Below are positions 38,937 to 47,666 of a stretch of DNA of 64,000 bases, piece by piece (the first letter of the stretch is position 1; each line of letters starts with the position of its first letter). The notes under the pieces were generated by a model. That model made no database searches and was not told where the DNA came from. It saw nothing but the letters and a program-made list of their open reading frames with translations. Position numbers and translations under genes: made by a program. This stretch comes from Actinobacillus arthritidis (GTDB lineage: Bacteria; Pseudomonadota; Gammaproteobacteria; Enterobacterales; Pasteurellaceae): contig NZ_CP103833.1 in NCBI RefSeq assembly GCF_029774155.1, positions 2,108,001 through 2,172,000 on the forward strand, in the 5' to 3' direction.

Positions 38937-40128
38937 TTATTTAACCGTTACACGAGCAAATTTACGTTTACCAACTTGATAAACAAAAGTGCCTTGTTGT
39001 GCGTTTTGACGAACATCTTCCACTTTTTCGCCATCAATTTTTACGCCGCCTTGCTGTGCTGAACGAATCGCTTCAGAAGTTGACGCAACTAAACCGGCTT
39101 CTTTTAATAAAGTCGCTAAACCAATTTCGCCTTCAAAAGTAAATTCCGGCATTTCATCTGGGATTGCACCTTTTTGGAAACGGTTGATAAACTCTTGTTC
39201 TGCTTGCATCTGCCGCCGCTTGATCGTGGAAACGAGCAATTAACTCTTTCGCTAAAAGAATTTTCACATCACGTGGATTTTTACCGGTCGCAACGTCTGC
39301 TTTTAATTGTGCAATTTCATCTAATGGGCGGAATGAAAGTAAATTATACCAATCCCACATTAATTCGTCTGAAATCGACATCACTTTACCGAACATATCG
39401 CTTGGTGCGTCTGTAACACCGATATAATTACCAAGTGATTTTGACATTTTTTTCTCGCCGTCTAAGCCGACAAGTAGTGGTAATGTCATTGCCACTTGTG
39501 GTTTTTGACCCGCTGATTTTTGTAGCTCACGACCTACTAATAAGTTAAAGGTTTGGTCTGTACCGCCCAATTCAACATCCGCTTCTAACGCAACAGAATC
39601 ATGACCTTGTAGTAACGGGTAAATAAATTCGTGAATTGCGATAGATTGGTTATTGGTAAAACGTTTTTTGAAATCGTCACGCTCAAGCATACGTGCAACC
39701 GTATAGTTTGACGCAAGGCGAATCATCCCTTCCGTACCTAATTTACCTAACCACTCAGAGTTGAATACTACACGAGTTTTATTCGGATCTAAGATCTTGA
39801 ATAATTGTTGTTTATAGGTTTCCGCATTGCGTAATACGTCTTCACGGGTGAGCGGTGGGCGAGTTGAGTTCTTACCAGACGGATCACCGACCATACCGGT
39901 AAAATCCCCGATTAAGAAGATCACTTCGTGACCAAGTTGTTGGAACTGGCGAAGTTTATTTAAAACAACGGTATGACCTAAGTGAATATCCGGGGCTGTC
40001 GGATCCGCACCTAATTTAATGCGTAACGGACGATTTTCTTTTAGCTTTTCAATTAAATCTTCTTCAGAATAAATGTTTTCAACACCGCGTTTCAGTTCGG
40101 CTAAGGTTGCTTCAATAGATTGAGCCAT
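38937..40128 (-). CDS. tyrS: tyrosyl-tRNA synthetase (one frameshift)
   Basis: About 396 residues when repaired; class I synthetase of the TyrRS type 2 (TyrZ-like) group with HLGHTVVL as HIGH motif near residue 50, KMSKSLGN near 230, and a C-terminal S4 RNA-binding domain (about 335-395). The frame breaks at 39202-39207, GCTTGC for GCTGC (coding GCAGC); repair gives [21 protein letters not shown]. One added base in an essential gene suggests an error. The upstream 280 bp hold a likely Fur-controlled small RNA. Confidence 0.95.
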
Positions 40129-40221
40129 TTGCTGATTCCTTATATCTTGTTTTAAATATGAAAATAAAATCTATTATAGCGGTATATGCTGAAATTGATA
40201 GGACTTAATCGGCGATAGGCG

Positions 40222-40291
40222 AAAAAAAACGCCTCATTTTGTGGGGGAATGAGGCGTAAGAGTTGGAGTGATTACCTATTATTTTTGAAGT
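40222..40291 (-). ncRNA. candidate Fur-repressed small RNA, ~70 nt
   Basis: The minus strand shows a complete small transcription unit inside a 280-bp gap. The promoter has -35 TTGCTT (40321-40326) and -10 TATCAT (40298-40303) with exactly 17 bp between. Seven bases on, transcription would start near 40291. It would end at a strong terminator: ACGCCTCATT/AATGAGGCGT (40229-40238 with 40248-40257) and U8, whose loop carries an unpaired C5 run. A Fur-like box covers the promoter. This is the structure of iron-stress RNAs such as RyhB, NrrF and the Haemophilus HrrF RNA; sequence homology to these was not tested. Confidence 0.6.
40229..40257 (-). terminator. intrinsic terminator of the small RNA (and/or the 40409 gene)
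   Basis: Ten-base-pair stem ACGCCTCATT/AATGAGGCGT with a run of eight A on the plus strand, giving U8 on the minus transcript. Confidence 0.9.
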
Positions 40292-40297
40292 GATTTA

Positions 40298-40326
40298 ATG
40301 ATAATAATTCTCATTAATATAAGCAA
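40298..40326 (-). promoter_or_regulatory. sigma-70 promoter with overlapping Fur-like box
   Basis: Minus-strand -35 TTGCTT, 17-bp spacer, -10 TATCAT. The 19-bp plus-strand sequence GATAATAATTCTCATTAAT starting at 40300 matches 14 of 19 positions of the Fur consensus and covers spacer and -10. A second, weaker match (12 of 19) lies upstream near 40352-40372. Confidence 0.6.
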
Positions 40327-40408
40327 TAATCTTTACAAATACTTACAAATAAGAATCCTTATCATTTACTACAATAAATAATAGGTTTGTATTCCAATCT
40401 CTTTACGT

Positions 40409-40879
40409 TTAGGCTTCTCTACAATTTAACCAAGGAACACGAGTCCCATTGATATTTCTATAATAAATTGAGCTTTGTTCACCGGCAATTAAATCAATGT
40501 AGCTACCTTGAATTGGATTGTATGAGCGATAGCTCACTTCAAAACGGGTACCTCTCGCATTAAGCGTTTTATTTTCGAGATGATCAAAGGCTTCGACTTT
40601 ACCACCGTCTAACTGAAAGTAAAAACCGAAATTATCTTTCATACGGCTTTCTCTAGAGAGAGGAAAATAGCTCGCTAAATAAGCACTATCACCGGTTGCA
40701 AGATTACGACAGGTATAATAATAACGTTTATAGTTTGCCGGATTGTGTAATTCGGCTTGGCTAATATTCGCCTTTAAATAACCGCCTTTGGCATTTTTCG
40801 ATGTTTGTGACGGTGTACACGCAAATAATGCGGTCAGTGTTGAAGTTAATAAAATAAGTTTAAGTGTGTTCATATCCAT
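40409..40879 (-). CDS. small lipoprotein of unknown function
   Basis: 156 residues with a lipoprotein signal (lipobox LFAC, Cys21 from the first Met; a second Met two codons later is an equally good start). The mature part has two Cys pairs at most (YTCRN near 56, WLNCRE at the end) and a beta-rich pattern (FGFYFQLDGGKVEAF, TRFEVSYRSY, SSIYYRNINGT). It slightly resembles MliC-type lysozyme-inhibitor lipoproteins and adhesin-complex proteins, but no key motif is present. It lies between the small RNA and a repeat element. Confidence 0.7.
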   Translation of the reverse strand: MDMNTLKLILLTSTLTALFACTPSQTSKNAKGGYLKANISQAELHNPANYKRYYYTCRNLATGDSAYLASYFPLSRESRMKDNFGFYFQLDGGKVEAFDHLENKTLNARGTRFEVSYRSYNPIQGSYIDLIAGEQSSIYYRNINGTRVPWLNCREA

Positions 40880-40943
40880 AAATTCCGATAAAAATCGCCT
40901 AACTCTTTAGCTAGGCAATCATAGTTTAAACGGATAAAGCAGT

Positions 40944-40985
40944 AAGCGGTAGAATTTGTAAGAAATTTTGCAAATTTGACCGCTT
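40944..40985. repeat. inverted uptake-signal pair
   Basis: AAGCGGTAGAATTTG at 40944 faces CAAATTTGACCGCTT ending at 40985. Confidence 0.7.
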
Positions 40986-41028
40986 GCTCACTATTTCTTA
41001 CGTTGGGCTTTTTCTGTTTTATGCCTCA

Positions 41029-41122
41029 ATGGACGCCAAGCGTGGCGTCCCTACAATAACTGCCGAATTTCGTTCTGATTTTGTATAACGTGATCAGTAG
41101 GGACACGATGCTTCGTGTCCCA
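41029..41122. repeat. REP/BIME-like element of two inverted hairpins
   Basis: Two perfect hairpins, GGACGCCA/TGGCGTCC (41031-41050) and GGGACACGA/TCGTGTCCC (41100-41121), face each other across about 50 bp, with TCCCTAC and GTAGGGA as the inner mirrored ends. This is the arrangement of REP-type intergenic repeats. Confidence 0.65.
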
Positions 41123-41149
41123 TTTTAATTCACATCGGTGTCTTTGCCC

Positions 41150-43510
41150 TTATTTCTTCGCCTTACCAGCGGTCGTTTTTTTCGCTTTTTTTGCAGATTT
41201 TGCTTTGGGCTTGTCGCCTTTTTTGCCTTTTGCTTTCACTGTTTTCGGTTCTTTGAAAACCGGTTTTTCGCCAGCATTTTTCTTCGCCTTCTGCTTCGCC
41301 GTTTTGCCCACTGCAATCCCTTTACGGAGATTATCAATTAACGCAAAGTCGATTTTCTTATCATCTAAACTCACATTGATGACTTTCACTTTGACCGGAT
41401 CACCTAAACGGTAAATAATGCCACTACCACCGACTAAACGCTGACGATCCGCATCATAATGATAGTAATCGTTGTCTAATGTTGAAATATGCACTAAACC
41501 GTCAATCAGTAACTCATTGATTTTAACGAATAAACCGAAACCGGTAACGCTTGAAATCACCCCTTCGAACGTTTCACCGAGATGATCTTGCATAAATTCA
41601 CATTTCAGCCAATCCGCTACTTCACGGGTTGCTTCATCCGCACGGCGCTCGGTTGCCGAGCATTTATCACCAAATTGATCGATGTCATCCAGTTTATAGT
41701 GGTAACCGCCACCGTCCGTATAATTGCGAGTGTTACCTTTTTCTTTTTCAATTAAGTATTTAATTGCACGGTGCGGCAGCAAATCCGGATAACGGCGAAT
41801 TGGCGAGGTAAAGTGAGCGTACTCGGTTAACGCTAAGCCGAAATGCCCTACGTTATCCGCCGCATATACCGCCTGTTTAAGTGAGCGGAGTAGCATAGTT
41901 TGAATTAACTCACGATCCGGACGATCAGCTAATTGTTCGATTAATTCCGCATAATCTTTCGGTTGCGGATCTAAGCCTACATTCCAAGTTAAGCCGCACT
42001 CTTTAATGAACGATTTGAAACTGGTCAGTTTTTCTTCGCTCGGTTTATCGTGAATACGGAATAATGCCGGCTCATTTGCTTTTTCGACAAAACGAGCCGA
42101 GGCGATATTCGCTAAAATCATACATTCTTCGATAATTTTGTGTGCATCGTTGCGAATCAGCGGTTCAATCCGTTCGATTCTGCCTTGCGGATTGAAAATA
42201 AATTGGTTTTCAACGGTTTCAAATTCGATTGCGCCACGGTTTTGACGAGCTTTTACTAACACTTGGAACATTTCGTTCAAGGTTTCCAAATGTGGTACGA
42301 GAGGTGCGTAACGCTCACGTAATGCTTCATCGCCTTCTAACATTTTCCAAACTTTGGTATAGGTTAAACGTGCGTGTGAGTTCATTACCGCTTCATAAAA
42401 TTGATAGCCGGTCAGTTCGCCTTTTTGCGATACAGTCATCTCCGCTACCAAACATAAGCGGTCAACTTGCGGATTCAGTGAACATAAACCGTTGGATAAA
42501 ATCTCCGGTAACATTGGAATCACTCGATTTGGGAAGTAAACCGAGTTACCACGGTTTGTCGCTTCTAAATCCAGTGCAGTTTTCGGGCGAACGTAATAGC
42601 TCACATCGGCAATCGCTACCCATAAACGCCAGCCGTCAGCTTCTTTTCTGGCAAAAACAGCATCATCAAAATCTCTGGCACTTTCACCATCAATCGTGAC
42701 TAATGGTAAGTCACGTAGATCCACTCGACCGAGTTTAGCTTCTTCCGGTACTTCTTCATTAAATTGGCGGATCTGTTTTTCTACACCTTCCGGCCAAACG
42801 TGCGGAATATCGTGATTACGCAGTGCAATTTCGATTTCCATACCCGGTGCGAGGTTATCACCTAAGATTTCGGTAATAAATCCCACAGGGCGATTGAAAC
42901 TCGCTTTGCGTTCTTGCAGTTCCACTACAACCACTTGCCCCATTCTTGCCCCCATACGTTGATCGTCAGGGATTAAAATATCTTGAGTAAGGCGGCTGTC
43001 GTCTGGCACAACAAAACCGATGCCACTTTCAAGGAAGAAACGGCCGACAATTTGTTTTTTACGTGCTTCTAACACACGTACAATACGTACCTCACGACGA
43101 CCCCGGCGATCGGTTCCGTTTGGCTGAGCAAGGACGAAATCACCGTGCATCACACGTGTCATTTGGTTATTCGGAATAAACCAGTCATCGCCCTTTTCAC
43201 CGCCTTCTACTTGCAGAAAACCGAAGCCATCACGATGACCGATCACCGTACCTTTAACCAAGTCCATTTTTTCCGGTAGGGCATAACGTTTGCGTTTGGT
43301 AAAAATTAATTGCCCGTCATTTTCCATCGCACGTAAGCGGCGGCGAACACCTTCGATACGTTCTTCGTCATAAATATGAAAGGCTTCAAGCAATTCTTCA
43401 CGGCTCATCGGCGCATCAAATTCTCGAATAGTGTTTAAAATAAATTCCCGACTCGGCACGGGATTCTCGTATTTCTCGAGTTCTTGTTGGTAATTTGGAT
43501 CAACGATCAT
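41150..43510 (-). CDS. rnr: RNase R
   Basis: A 786-residue 3'-5' exoribonuclease of the RNB family that degrades structured RNA. Order of parts: N-terminal winged helix ([21 protein letters not shown]), two cold-shock domains, the RNB domain with [12 protein letters not shown] holding the metal-binding Asp residues (near 285), the S1 domain ([19 protein letters not shown] near 655) and a lysine-rich tail of about 60 residues. An inverted uptake-signal pair (43529-43570) lies upstream. Confidence 0.97.
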   Translation of the reverse strand: MIVDPNYQQELEKYENPVPSREFILNTIREFDAPMSREELLEAFHIYDEERIEGVRRRLRAMENDGQLIFTKRKRYALPEKMDLVKGTVIGHRDGFGFLQVEGGEKGDDWFIPNNQMTRVMHGDFVLAQPNGTDRRGRREVRIVRVLEARKKQIVGRFFLESGIGFVVPDDSRLTQDILIPDDQRMGARMGQVVVVELQERKASFNRPVGFITEILGDNLAPGMEIEIALRNHDIPHVWPEGVEKQIRQFNEEVPEEAKLGRVDLRDLPLVTIDGESARDFDDAVFARKEADGWRLWVAIADVSYYVRPKTALDLEATNRGNSVYFPNRVIPMLPEILSNGLCSLNPQVDRLCLVAEMTVSQKGELTGYQFYEAVMNSHARLTYTKVWKMLEGDEALRERYAPLVPHLETLNEMFQVLVKARQNRGAIEFETVENQFIFNPQGRIERIEPLIRNDAHKIIEECMILANIASARFVEKANEPALFRIHDKPSEEKLTSFKSFIKECGLTWNVGLDPQPKDYAELIEQLADRPDRELIQTMLLRSLKQAVYAADNVGHFGLALTEYAHFTSPIRRYPDLLPHRAIKYLIEKEKGNTRNYTDGGGYHYKLDDIDQFGDKCSATERRADEATREVADWLKCEFMQDHLGETFEGVISSVTGFGLFVKINELLIDGLVHISTLDNDYYHYDADRQRLVGGSGIIYRLGDPVKVKVINVSLDDKKIDFALIDNLRKGIAVGKTAKQKAKKNAGEKPVFKEPKTVKAKGKKGDKPKAKSAKKAKKTTAGKAKK

Positions 43511-43528
43511 AATGTTCTCTATATGCTA

Positions 43529-43570
43529 AAGCGGTCTGATTTGCAGAAAAATTGACAAATCAGACCGCTT
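43529..43570. terminator. inverted uptake-signal pair, 15-bp stem
   Basis: AAGCGGTCTGATTTG (43529-43543) pairs perfectly with 43556-43570. It lies directly after the minus-strand thioredoxin-like gene stop (43576) and before rnr. Confidence 0.75.
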
Positions 43571-43575
43571 GAATT

Positions 43576-44091
43576 TTAAGTGAGGCTAGACAGCCATAAA
43601 CGGACTTTAAGTCCCCAATAGCTTGTCAGCCCTGTTGTATGCTGTACCACCTTACCGTCTTTTATGATTAAAATCGTTGGTGTGGCTTGGATGTTCCAGC
43701 TTTTGGATAGTTCGCCATCAGGATCATTGATGACAGGGAAATAGTAATGTTCTTGTTGTAAATAATTAGCCACTTGTTGCGGATCTCCGGACTTAAGTGC
43801 AACGCTTAACACCGGAATCTTTTCATCGGAAAGTTGCTGAATCGCCGGTGAAGTAAATTTACAATAACCACACCAGTCGCCCCAAAAGTAGAGCAACATT
43901 GGTTGCTGATGGCTTAATTGGGCAATCACTTTCGGCTGTTGCTGTAAATCGTATAACACCTGTTGGGCAAATTCATTCGGCTCACTTGGTTTTCGATACC
44001 AGTCAACCGCAATGCTTAATACGATAAACATTAAACCGTATAGAAAAATATTTTTACCAAAACGTAATAAAAATATACTTTTCTTTGGCAT
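43576..44091 (-). CDS. membrane-anchored thioredoxin-like protein (ScsD-like)
   Basis: 171 residues: a transmembrane anchor at residues 13-30 and a periplasmic thioredoxin fold with the active site WGDWCGYCK (about 70-78) and cis-Pro in QATPTILI. The layout matches ScsD-type thiol oxidoreductases. Its ATG overlaps the fabR stop (TAATG), so it is the third gene of an oxyR-fabR operon, which suggests a link to oxidative stress in the envelope. Whether it is oxidant or reductant cannot be told from sequence. Confidence 0.82.
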   Translation of the reverse strand: MPKKSIFLLRFGKNIFLYGLMFIVLSIAVDWYRKPSEPNEFAQQVLYDLQQQPKVIAQLSHQQPMLLYFWGDWCGYCKFTSPAIQQLSDEKIPVLSVALKSGDPQQVANYLQQEHYYFPVINDPDGELSKSWNIQATPTILIIKDGKVVQHTTGLTSYWGLKVRLWLSSLT

Positions 44092-44722
44092 TATTGGTGA
44101 TCCTTATCGTGGCTATAAGTATAAGAAGCCGCACCACGGGCTAACATTCTTAATTGCATAATCACACGTTGTTTAAGTTTCTCTCGTTCTTGTGTGTTCA
44201 TATCAAGTGCATAAGAACCGGCTGTAAAAACGATAGTCACTAATCCTTCCGCTTGGATATAAGCGATTTCTCGGCTACTGTTCGGATCTTTTGAAACGAT
44301 ATAATCGGTTAATTCGGCAATAAAGTGCTGGATTTCCCGTGACGCGCGGTACGAAATGCTTGCGATGTGCCTGAACTTTCGCGTAATAATAAGCGAAACA
44401 CGTTCGGACGATCCGCAATTAATTCAAAAAATGTTTCGGTTGAAACAGCAACTACACTTCCGCCAGTCGCAATACGTTTACGTGCTTGTCGCATTAGTTG
44501 GCGTAATACTAAGCCGGATTCATCCACCATGGCTAAGCCTAGTTCGTCCATATCTTTGAAATGGCGATAGAATGAGGTCGGAGCAATGCCGGCTTCTCTT
44601 GCTACCTCGCGTAAGCTCAGGTTAGAAAAACTCTTTTCAGCACTTAATTGATTAAATGTCGCATCCACTAAAGCTCGGCGTGTTTTTTCTTTTTGCTGTG
44701 CTCTAATGCCTATGTTACTCAT
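44091..44722 (-). CDS. fabR: TetR-family regulator FabR (one frameshift)
   Basis: Represses unsaturated fatty-acid synthesis genes (fabA, fabB) in relatives. About 210 residues when repaired. The N-terminal DNA-binding helix-turn-helix is [24 protein letters not shown] (split about residues 30-53). The frame breaks at 44344-44347: GCGC stands for GCTGC (coding GCAGC); repair gives [19 protein letters not shown], as in other FabR proteins. It overlaps the oxyR stop by 8 bp and the next gene by TAATG. Confidence 0.9.
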
Positions 44723-45608
44723 GCTTGCTCTCTTGTTTCATAATCTGAGAGATTTCTTTGGCAAGGCGTTCATAACGAATACGTAACGGTGAGCCTGGGC
44801 GATAAATTAGCCCTACAGAACGATATGGTTTCGGATCGTTAAATGTGAGGTATTTTAAGCCTTCGCATGGTTTAGCCGCCAGTTCCGGAATTAGGGAAAT
44901 GCCGGCATTTGCCGCCACCATATTACGCAATGTTTCTAAGTTAGTCGCTTTAAAATGTGTGCTTTCTTTGGCACCGACAGATAAGCAGTAATCCAACGTT
45001 TGGGTACGTAAACAGTGACCATCATCTAAAAAGAGCAATTCTTTATCTTTTAATGCACTAATATCTAAGCCTTTTTGAGCGACCCATTCGTGTTGTTGTG
45101 AAACGGCCAATAACATTTGCTCGTTGAAAATAGGTACTTCGATAAATGGCTCGCTTTCTTTTACAAAAGCTAAGATACCGCAATCTAATTGACCGGATTC
45201 CAACTGATCGACTAATTGTGAAGTTTGTAGCTCGTAAATATAAAGTTCTAATTCGGGAAATGCCGATTTTAATGCAGGCAATACAAGTGGTAAAAGATAC
45301 GGACCAAGCGTTGGAATAATGCCGACGTGAAGTGGGCCGGACATTTCTTTGCCTTGGTTACTTGCCATCTCTTTTAGCACTTTTACTTCGCGTAATACGG
45401 CTTTAGCTTGTTCAACCAGAGTTAAACCGGCTTGCGTAAATAATACTTTACGGCTGGTACGCTCAAGTAAAACCGTACCTAATTCGTCTTCTAGTTTGCG
45501 AATTTGACCGCTGAGTGTCGGCTGACTCACATTACAGGCATCAGCCGCACGGCGGAAGTGTTTATAATCTGCTAAGGCAATTAAATATTCTAAATCTCTA
45601 ATATTCAC
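44715..45608 (-). CDS. oxyR: OxyR, peroxide-sensing LysR-type regulator
   Basis: 297 residues. N-terminal helix-turn-helix [22 protein letters not shown]; effector domain with the redox pair in [12 protein letters not shown] (Cys199 and Cys208 by OxyR numbering), which forms a disulfide with peroxide. It is divergent from the peroxiredoxin-glutaredoxin gene and heads an operon with fabR and a thioredoxin-like gene. An OxyR-type half-site pattern sits in the 125-bp divergent region. Confidence 0.96.
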   Translation of the reverse strand: MNIRDLEYLIALADYKHFRRAADACNVSQPTLSGQIRKLEDELGTVLLERTSRKVLFTQAGLTLVEQAKAVLREVKVLKEMASNQGKEMSGPLHVGIIPTLGPYLLPLVLPALKSAFPELELYIYELQTSQLVDQLESGQLDCGILAFVKESEPFIEVPIFNEQMLLAVSQQHEWVAQKGLDISALKDKELLFLDDGHCLRTQTLDYCLSVGAKESTHFKATNLETLRNMVAANAGISLIPELAAKPCEGLKYLTFNDPKPYRSVGLIYRPGSPLRIRYERLAKEISQIMKQESKHE

Positions 45609-45645
45609 AGGAACTCCCAGTTAGATCGAAGAATGACCATTTTTC

Positions 45646-45660
45646 CTATTAATCAAATAG
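45646..45660. promoter_or_regulatory. likely OxyR-binding core
   Basis: CTAT, seven bases, ATAG (45646-45660) matches the central half of the OxyR consensus. It lies between oxyR and the peroxidase gene, upstream of a -10-like TAGAAT at 45685-45690. Confidence 0.5.
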
Positions 45661-45733
45661 GCTGAATTATGGCATATTTAGGTGTAGAATGCGTGCGGTT
45701 TTTGAAAACATTATGTAAAACAGGAGAATTTTT

Positions 45734-46470
45734 ATGTCATTTAAAGATATGACTGGGCAAAAAGTGCCTAACGTAACCTTCCCAACTCGTAAAGGTGGCG
45801 AATGGGTTAATGTAACTACTGCAGATTTATTCGATAACAAAACTGTTGTAGTTTTCTCTTTACCGGGTGCATTCACGCCAACTTGTTCATCAACTCACTT
45901 ACCGCGCTACAATGAATTAGCGGGTGAGTTCAAAAAATTAGGTGTAGATTCAATCATCTGTATCTCTGTAAATGATACTTTCGTAATGAACGCATGGGCG
46001 AAAGACCAAGATGCGGAAAATGTGATCTTATTAGCAGACGGTAACGGTGATTCACTGAAGGTATGGGTCGTTTAGTTGATAAAGCGAACTTAGGCTTTGG
46101 TAAACGTTCTTGGCGCTATTCTATGCTTGTGAAAAACGGCGAAGTAGTGAAAATGTTTGATGAGCCGGAAAAAGACGGCGACCCGTTTGAAGTATCTGAT
46201 GCGGAAACTATGATCAAGTTCTTAAACCCTGAGTGGAAAGACCAAGATCCAATCGTGGTATTTAGCAAAACTGACTGCCCATTCTGTGCAAAAGCGAAAG
46301 CGTTATTAGCTGAAAAAGGCTTACGCTTTGAAGAAATCGTGTTAGACAACGATTCACAACGCGGTAAAGTGGTACGTGCGGTTGCAGGTAGCCAAACTGT
46401 TCCACAAATCTTTATCGGCGGTAAATTAATCGGCGGTAGCGATGCTTTAGAAGCGTATTTTGCAAAATAA
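45734..46470 (+). CDS. peroxiredoxin-glutaredoxin hybrid (PGdx; one frameshift)
   Basis: Fusion of a Prx5-type peroxiredoxin (residues 1-160, catalytic Cys in [14 protein letters not shown] near 50) and a glutaredoxin (165-245, active site CPFC). The Haemophilus homologue reduces peroxides with glutathione through its own glutaredoxin domain. The frame breaks near 46050, GATTCACTG, where GATTTCACTG gives [12 protein letters not shown]; one T is missing from a short run, which does not fit the GCWGC pattern. It faces oxyR, which probably controls it. Confidence 0.92.
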
Positions 46471-46492
46471 TAGGCAAATTTAACCGCTTATA

Positions 46493-46526
46493 AAAAAACC
46501 GAACGTTTAAGAGCGTTCGGTTTTTT
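46493..46526. terminator. bidirectional terminator between PGdx and fbp
   Basis: AAAAAACCGAACG (46493-46505) pairs with CGTTCGGTTTTTT (46514-46526). Confidence 0.92.
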
Positions 46527-46539
46527 GTTTTTATTAGGA

Positions 46540-47544
46540 CTATTCTGCAAACTCTTGCATAAATTTGACCGCTTGTTGCACCATTGAGGTTGAGCCGACA
46601 AAGAACGGTACACGCTGATGCAGTTCGGTCGGTTTAATATCTAAAATCGGATTAAATCCGTCCGTTGCCATTCCACCCGCTTGTTCGGCTAAGAACGCCA
46701 TTGGATTGCCTTCATATAATAAACGTAGCTTACCTTTCGGATATACAGTTGAGGTTGGGTAGATATAGATACCGCCTTTTAACAGATTGCGGTGGAAATC
46801 CGATACTAATGAACCGATATAACGCGATGAATACGGACGTTTAGTCGCTTCGTCACTTTCTTGGCAATATTTGATGAATTTTTTCACACCCATCGGGAAA
46901 GTGACATATTGTCCTTCGTTAATTGAGTAATATTTTCCTTCAAACGGCATTTTCATATCCGGATGAGACAGAATAAATAAACCGAGGGACGGGTCATAAG
47001 TAAAGCCGTTGACACCATTACCGGTCGTATAAACTAACATTGTAGATGAACCGTAAGTCACATAACCCGACGCCACTTGTTTACGCCCTTCTTGTAAGAA
47101 ATCTTCAATCGTAACCGGCGTACCAATCGGTGAAACACGTTTATAAATCGAGAAAATCGTGCCGACCGAAACGTTTACATCAATATTTGAAGAACCGTCT
47201 AAAGGGTCGGTCATTAAAATATATTTTGCATTTCTACCTCTTTCGTTGTCAAAAGCAACGAAGTTATCGTCTTCTTCAGAGGCAAAACCTGCCACATCTT
47301 CACGTGCAATTAATGCTTTTTTCATCGTTTCATTGGCAAATACATCTAATTTCATTTGTGCTTCGCCTTGAACATTTTCTGAACCGGCAACGCCTAAAAT
47401 ATCTTGGCTCAAACCGGCACAGTTAATTTCTCGGTGAATAATTTTAGCGGCTAGTCGAATAGAAGATAAGATACCGCTTAATTCACCTTTCGCTTCTGGG
47501 TACTCCGCTTGTTTTTCAATAATAAATTCGCCGAGCGTTTTCAT
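46540..47544 (-). CDS. fbp: fructose-1,6-bisphosphatase, class I
   Basis: Gluconeogenic phosphatase, 334 residues. The metal and substrate motif is [15 protein letters not shown] near residue 110-124; [22 protein letters not shown] (about 270) and [10 protein letters not shown] are also typical. It is divergent from mpl across 122 bp holding a perfect CRP half-site pair. Confidence 0.97.
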   Translation of the reverse strand: MKTLGEFIIEKQAEYPEAKGELSGILSSIRLAAKIIHREINCAGLSQDILGVAGSENVQGEAQMKLDVFANETMKKALIAREDVAGFASEEDDNFVAFDNERGRNAKYILMTDPLDGSSNIDVNVSVGTIFSIYKRVSPIGTPVTIEDFLQEGRKQVASGYVTYGSSTMLVYTTGNGVNGFTYDPSLGLFILSHPDMKMPFEGKYYSINEGQYVTFPMGVKKFIKYCQESDEATKRPYSSRYIGSLVSDFHRNLLKGGIYIYPTSTVYPKGKLRLLYEGNPMAFLAEQAGGMATDGFNPILDIKPTELHQRVPFFVGSTSMVQQAVKFMQEFAE

Positions 47545-47626
47545 AATTTCTCCTTGGGCTGTGCTAGAATAATAGCCAGTATTATAGAGATAAAGCTAAT
47601 TTACCTCTAATAAGGCACAACAATTT

Positions 47627-47642
47627 TGTGACATCGATCACA
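47627..47642. promoter_or_regulatory. perfect CRP-binding site
   Basis: TGTGA-CATCGA-TCACA, both half-sites exact. It lies 85-100 bp upstream of the fbp ATG and 25-40 bp upstream of the mpl ATG. Activation of fbp is the more natural reading; it could also block mpl. Confidence 0.8.
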
Positions 47643-47666
47643 TATTTTTTACATTAAGGTTAATTT

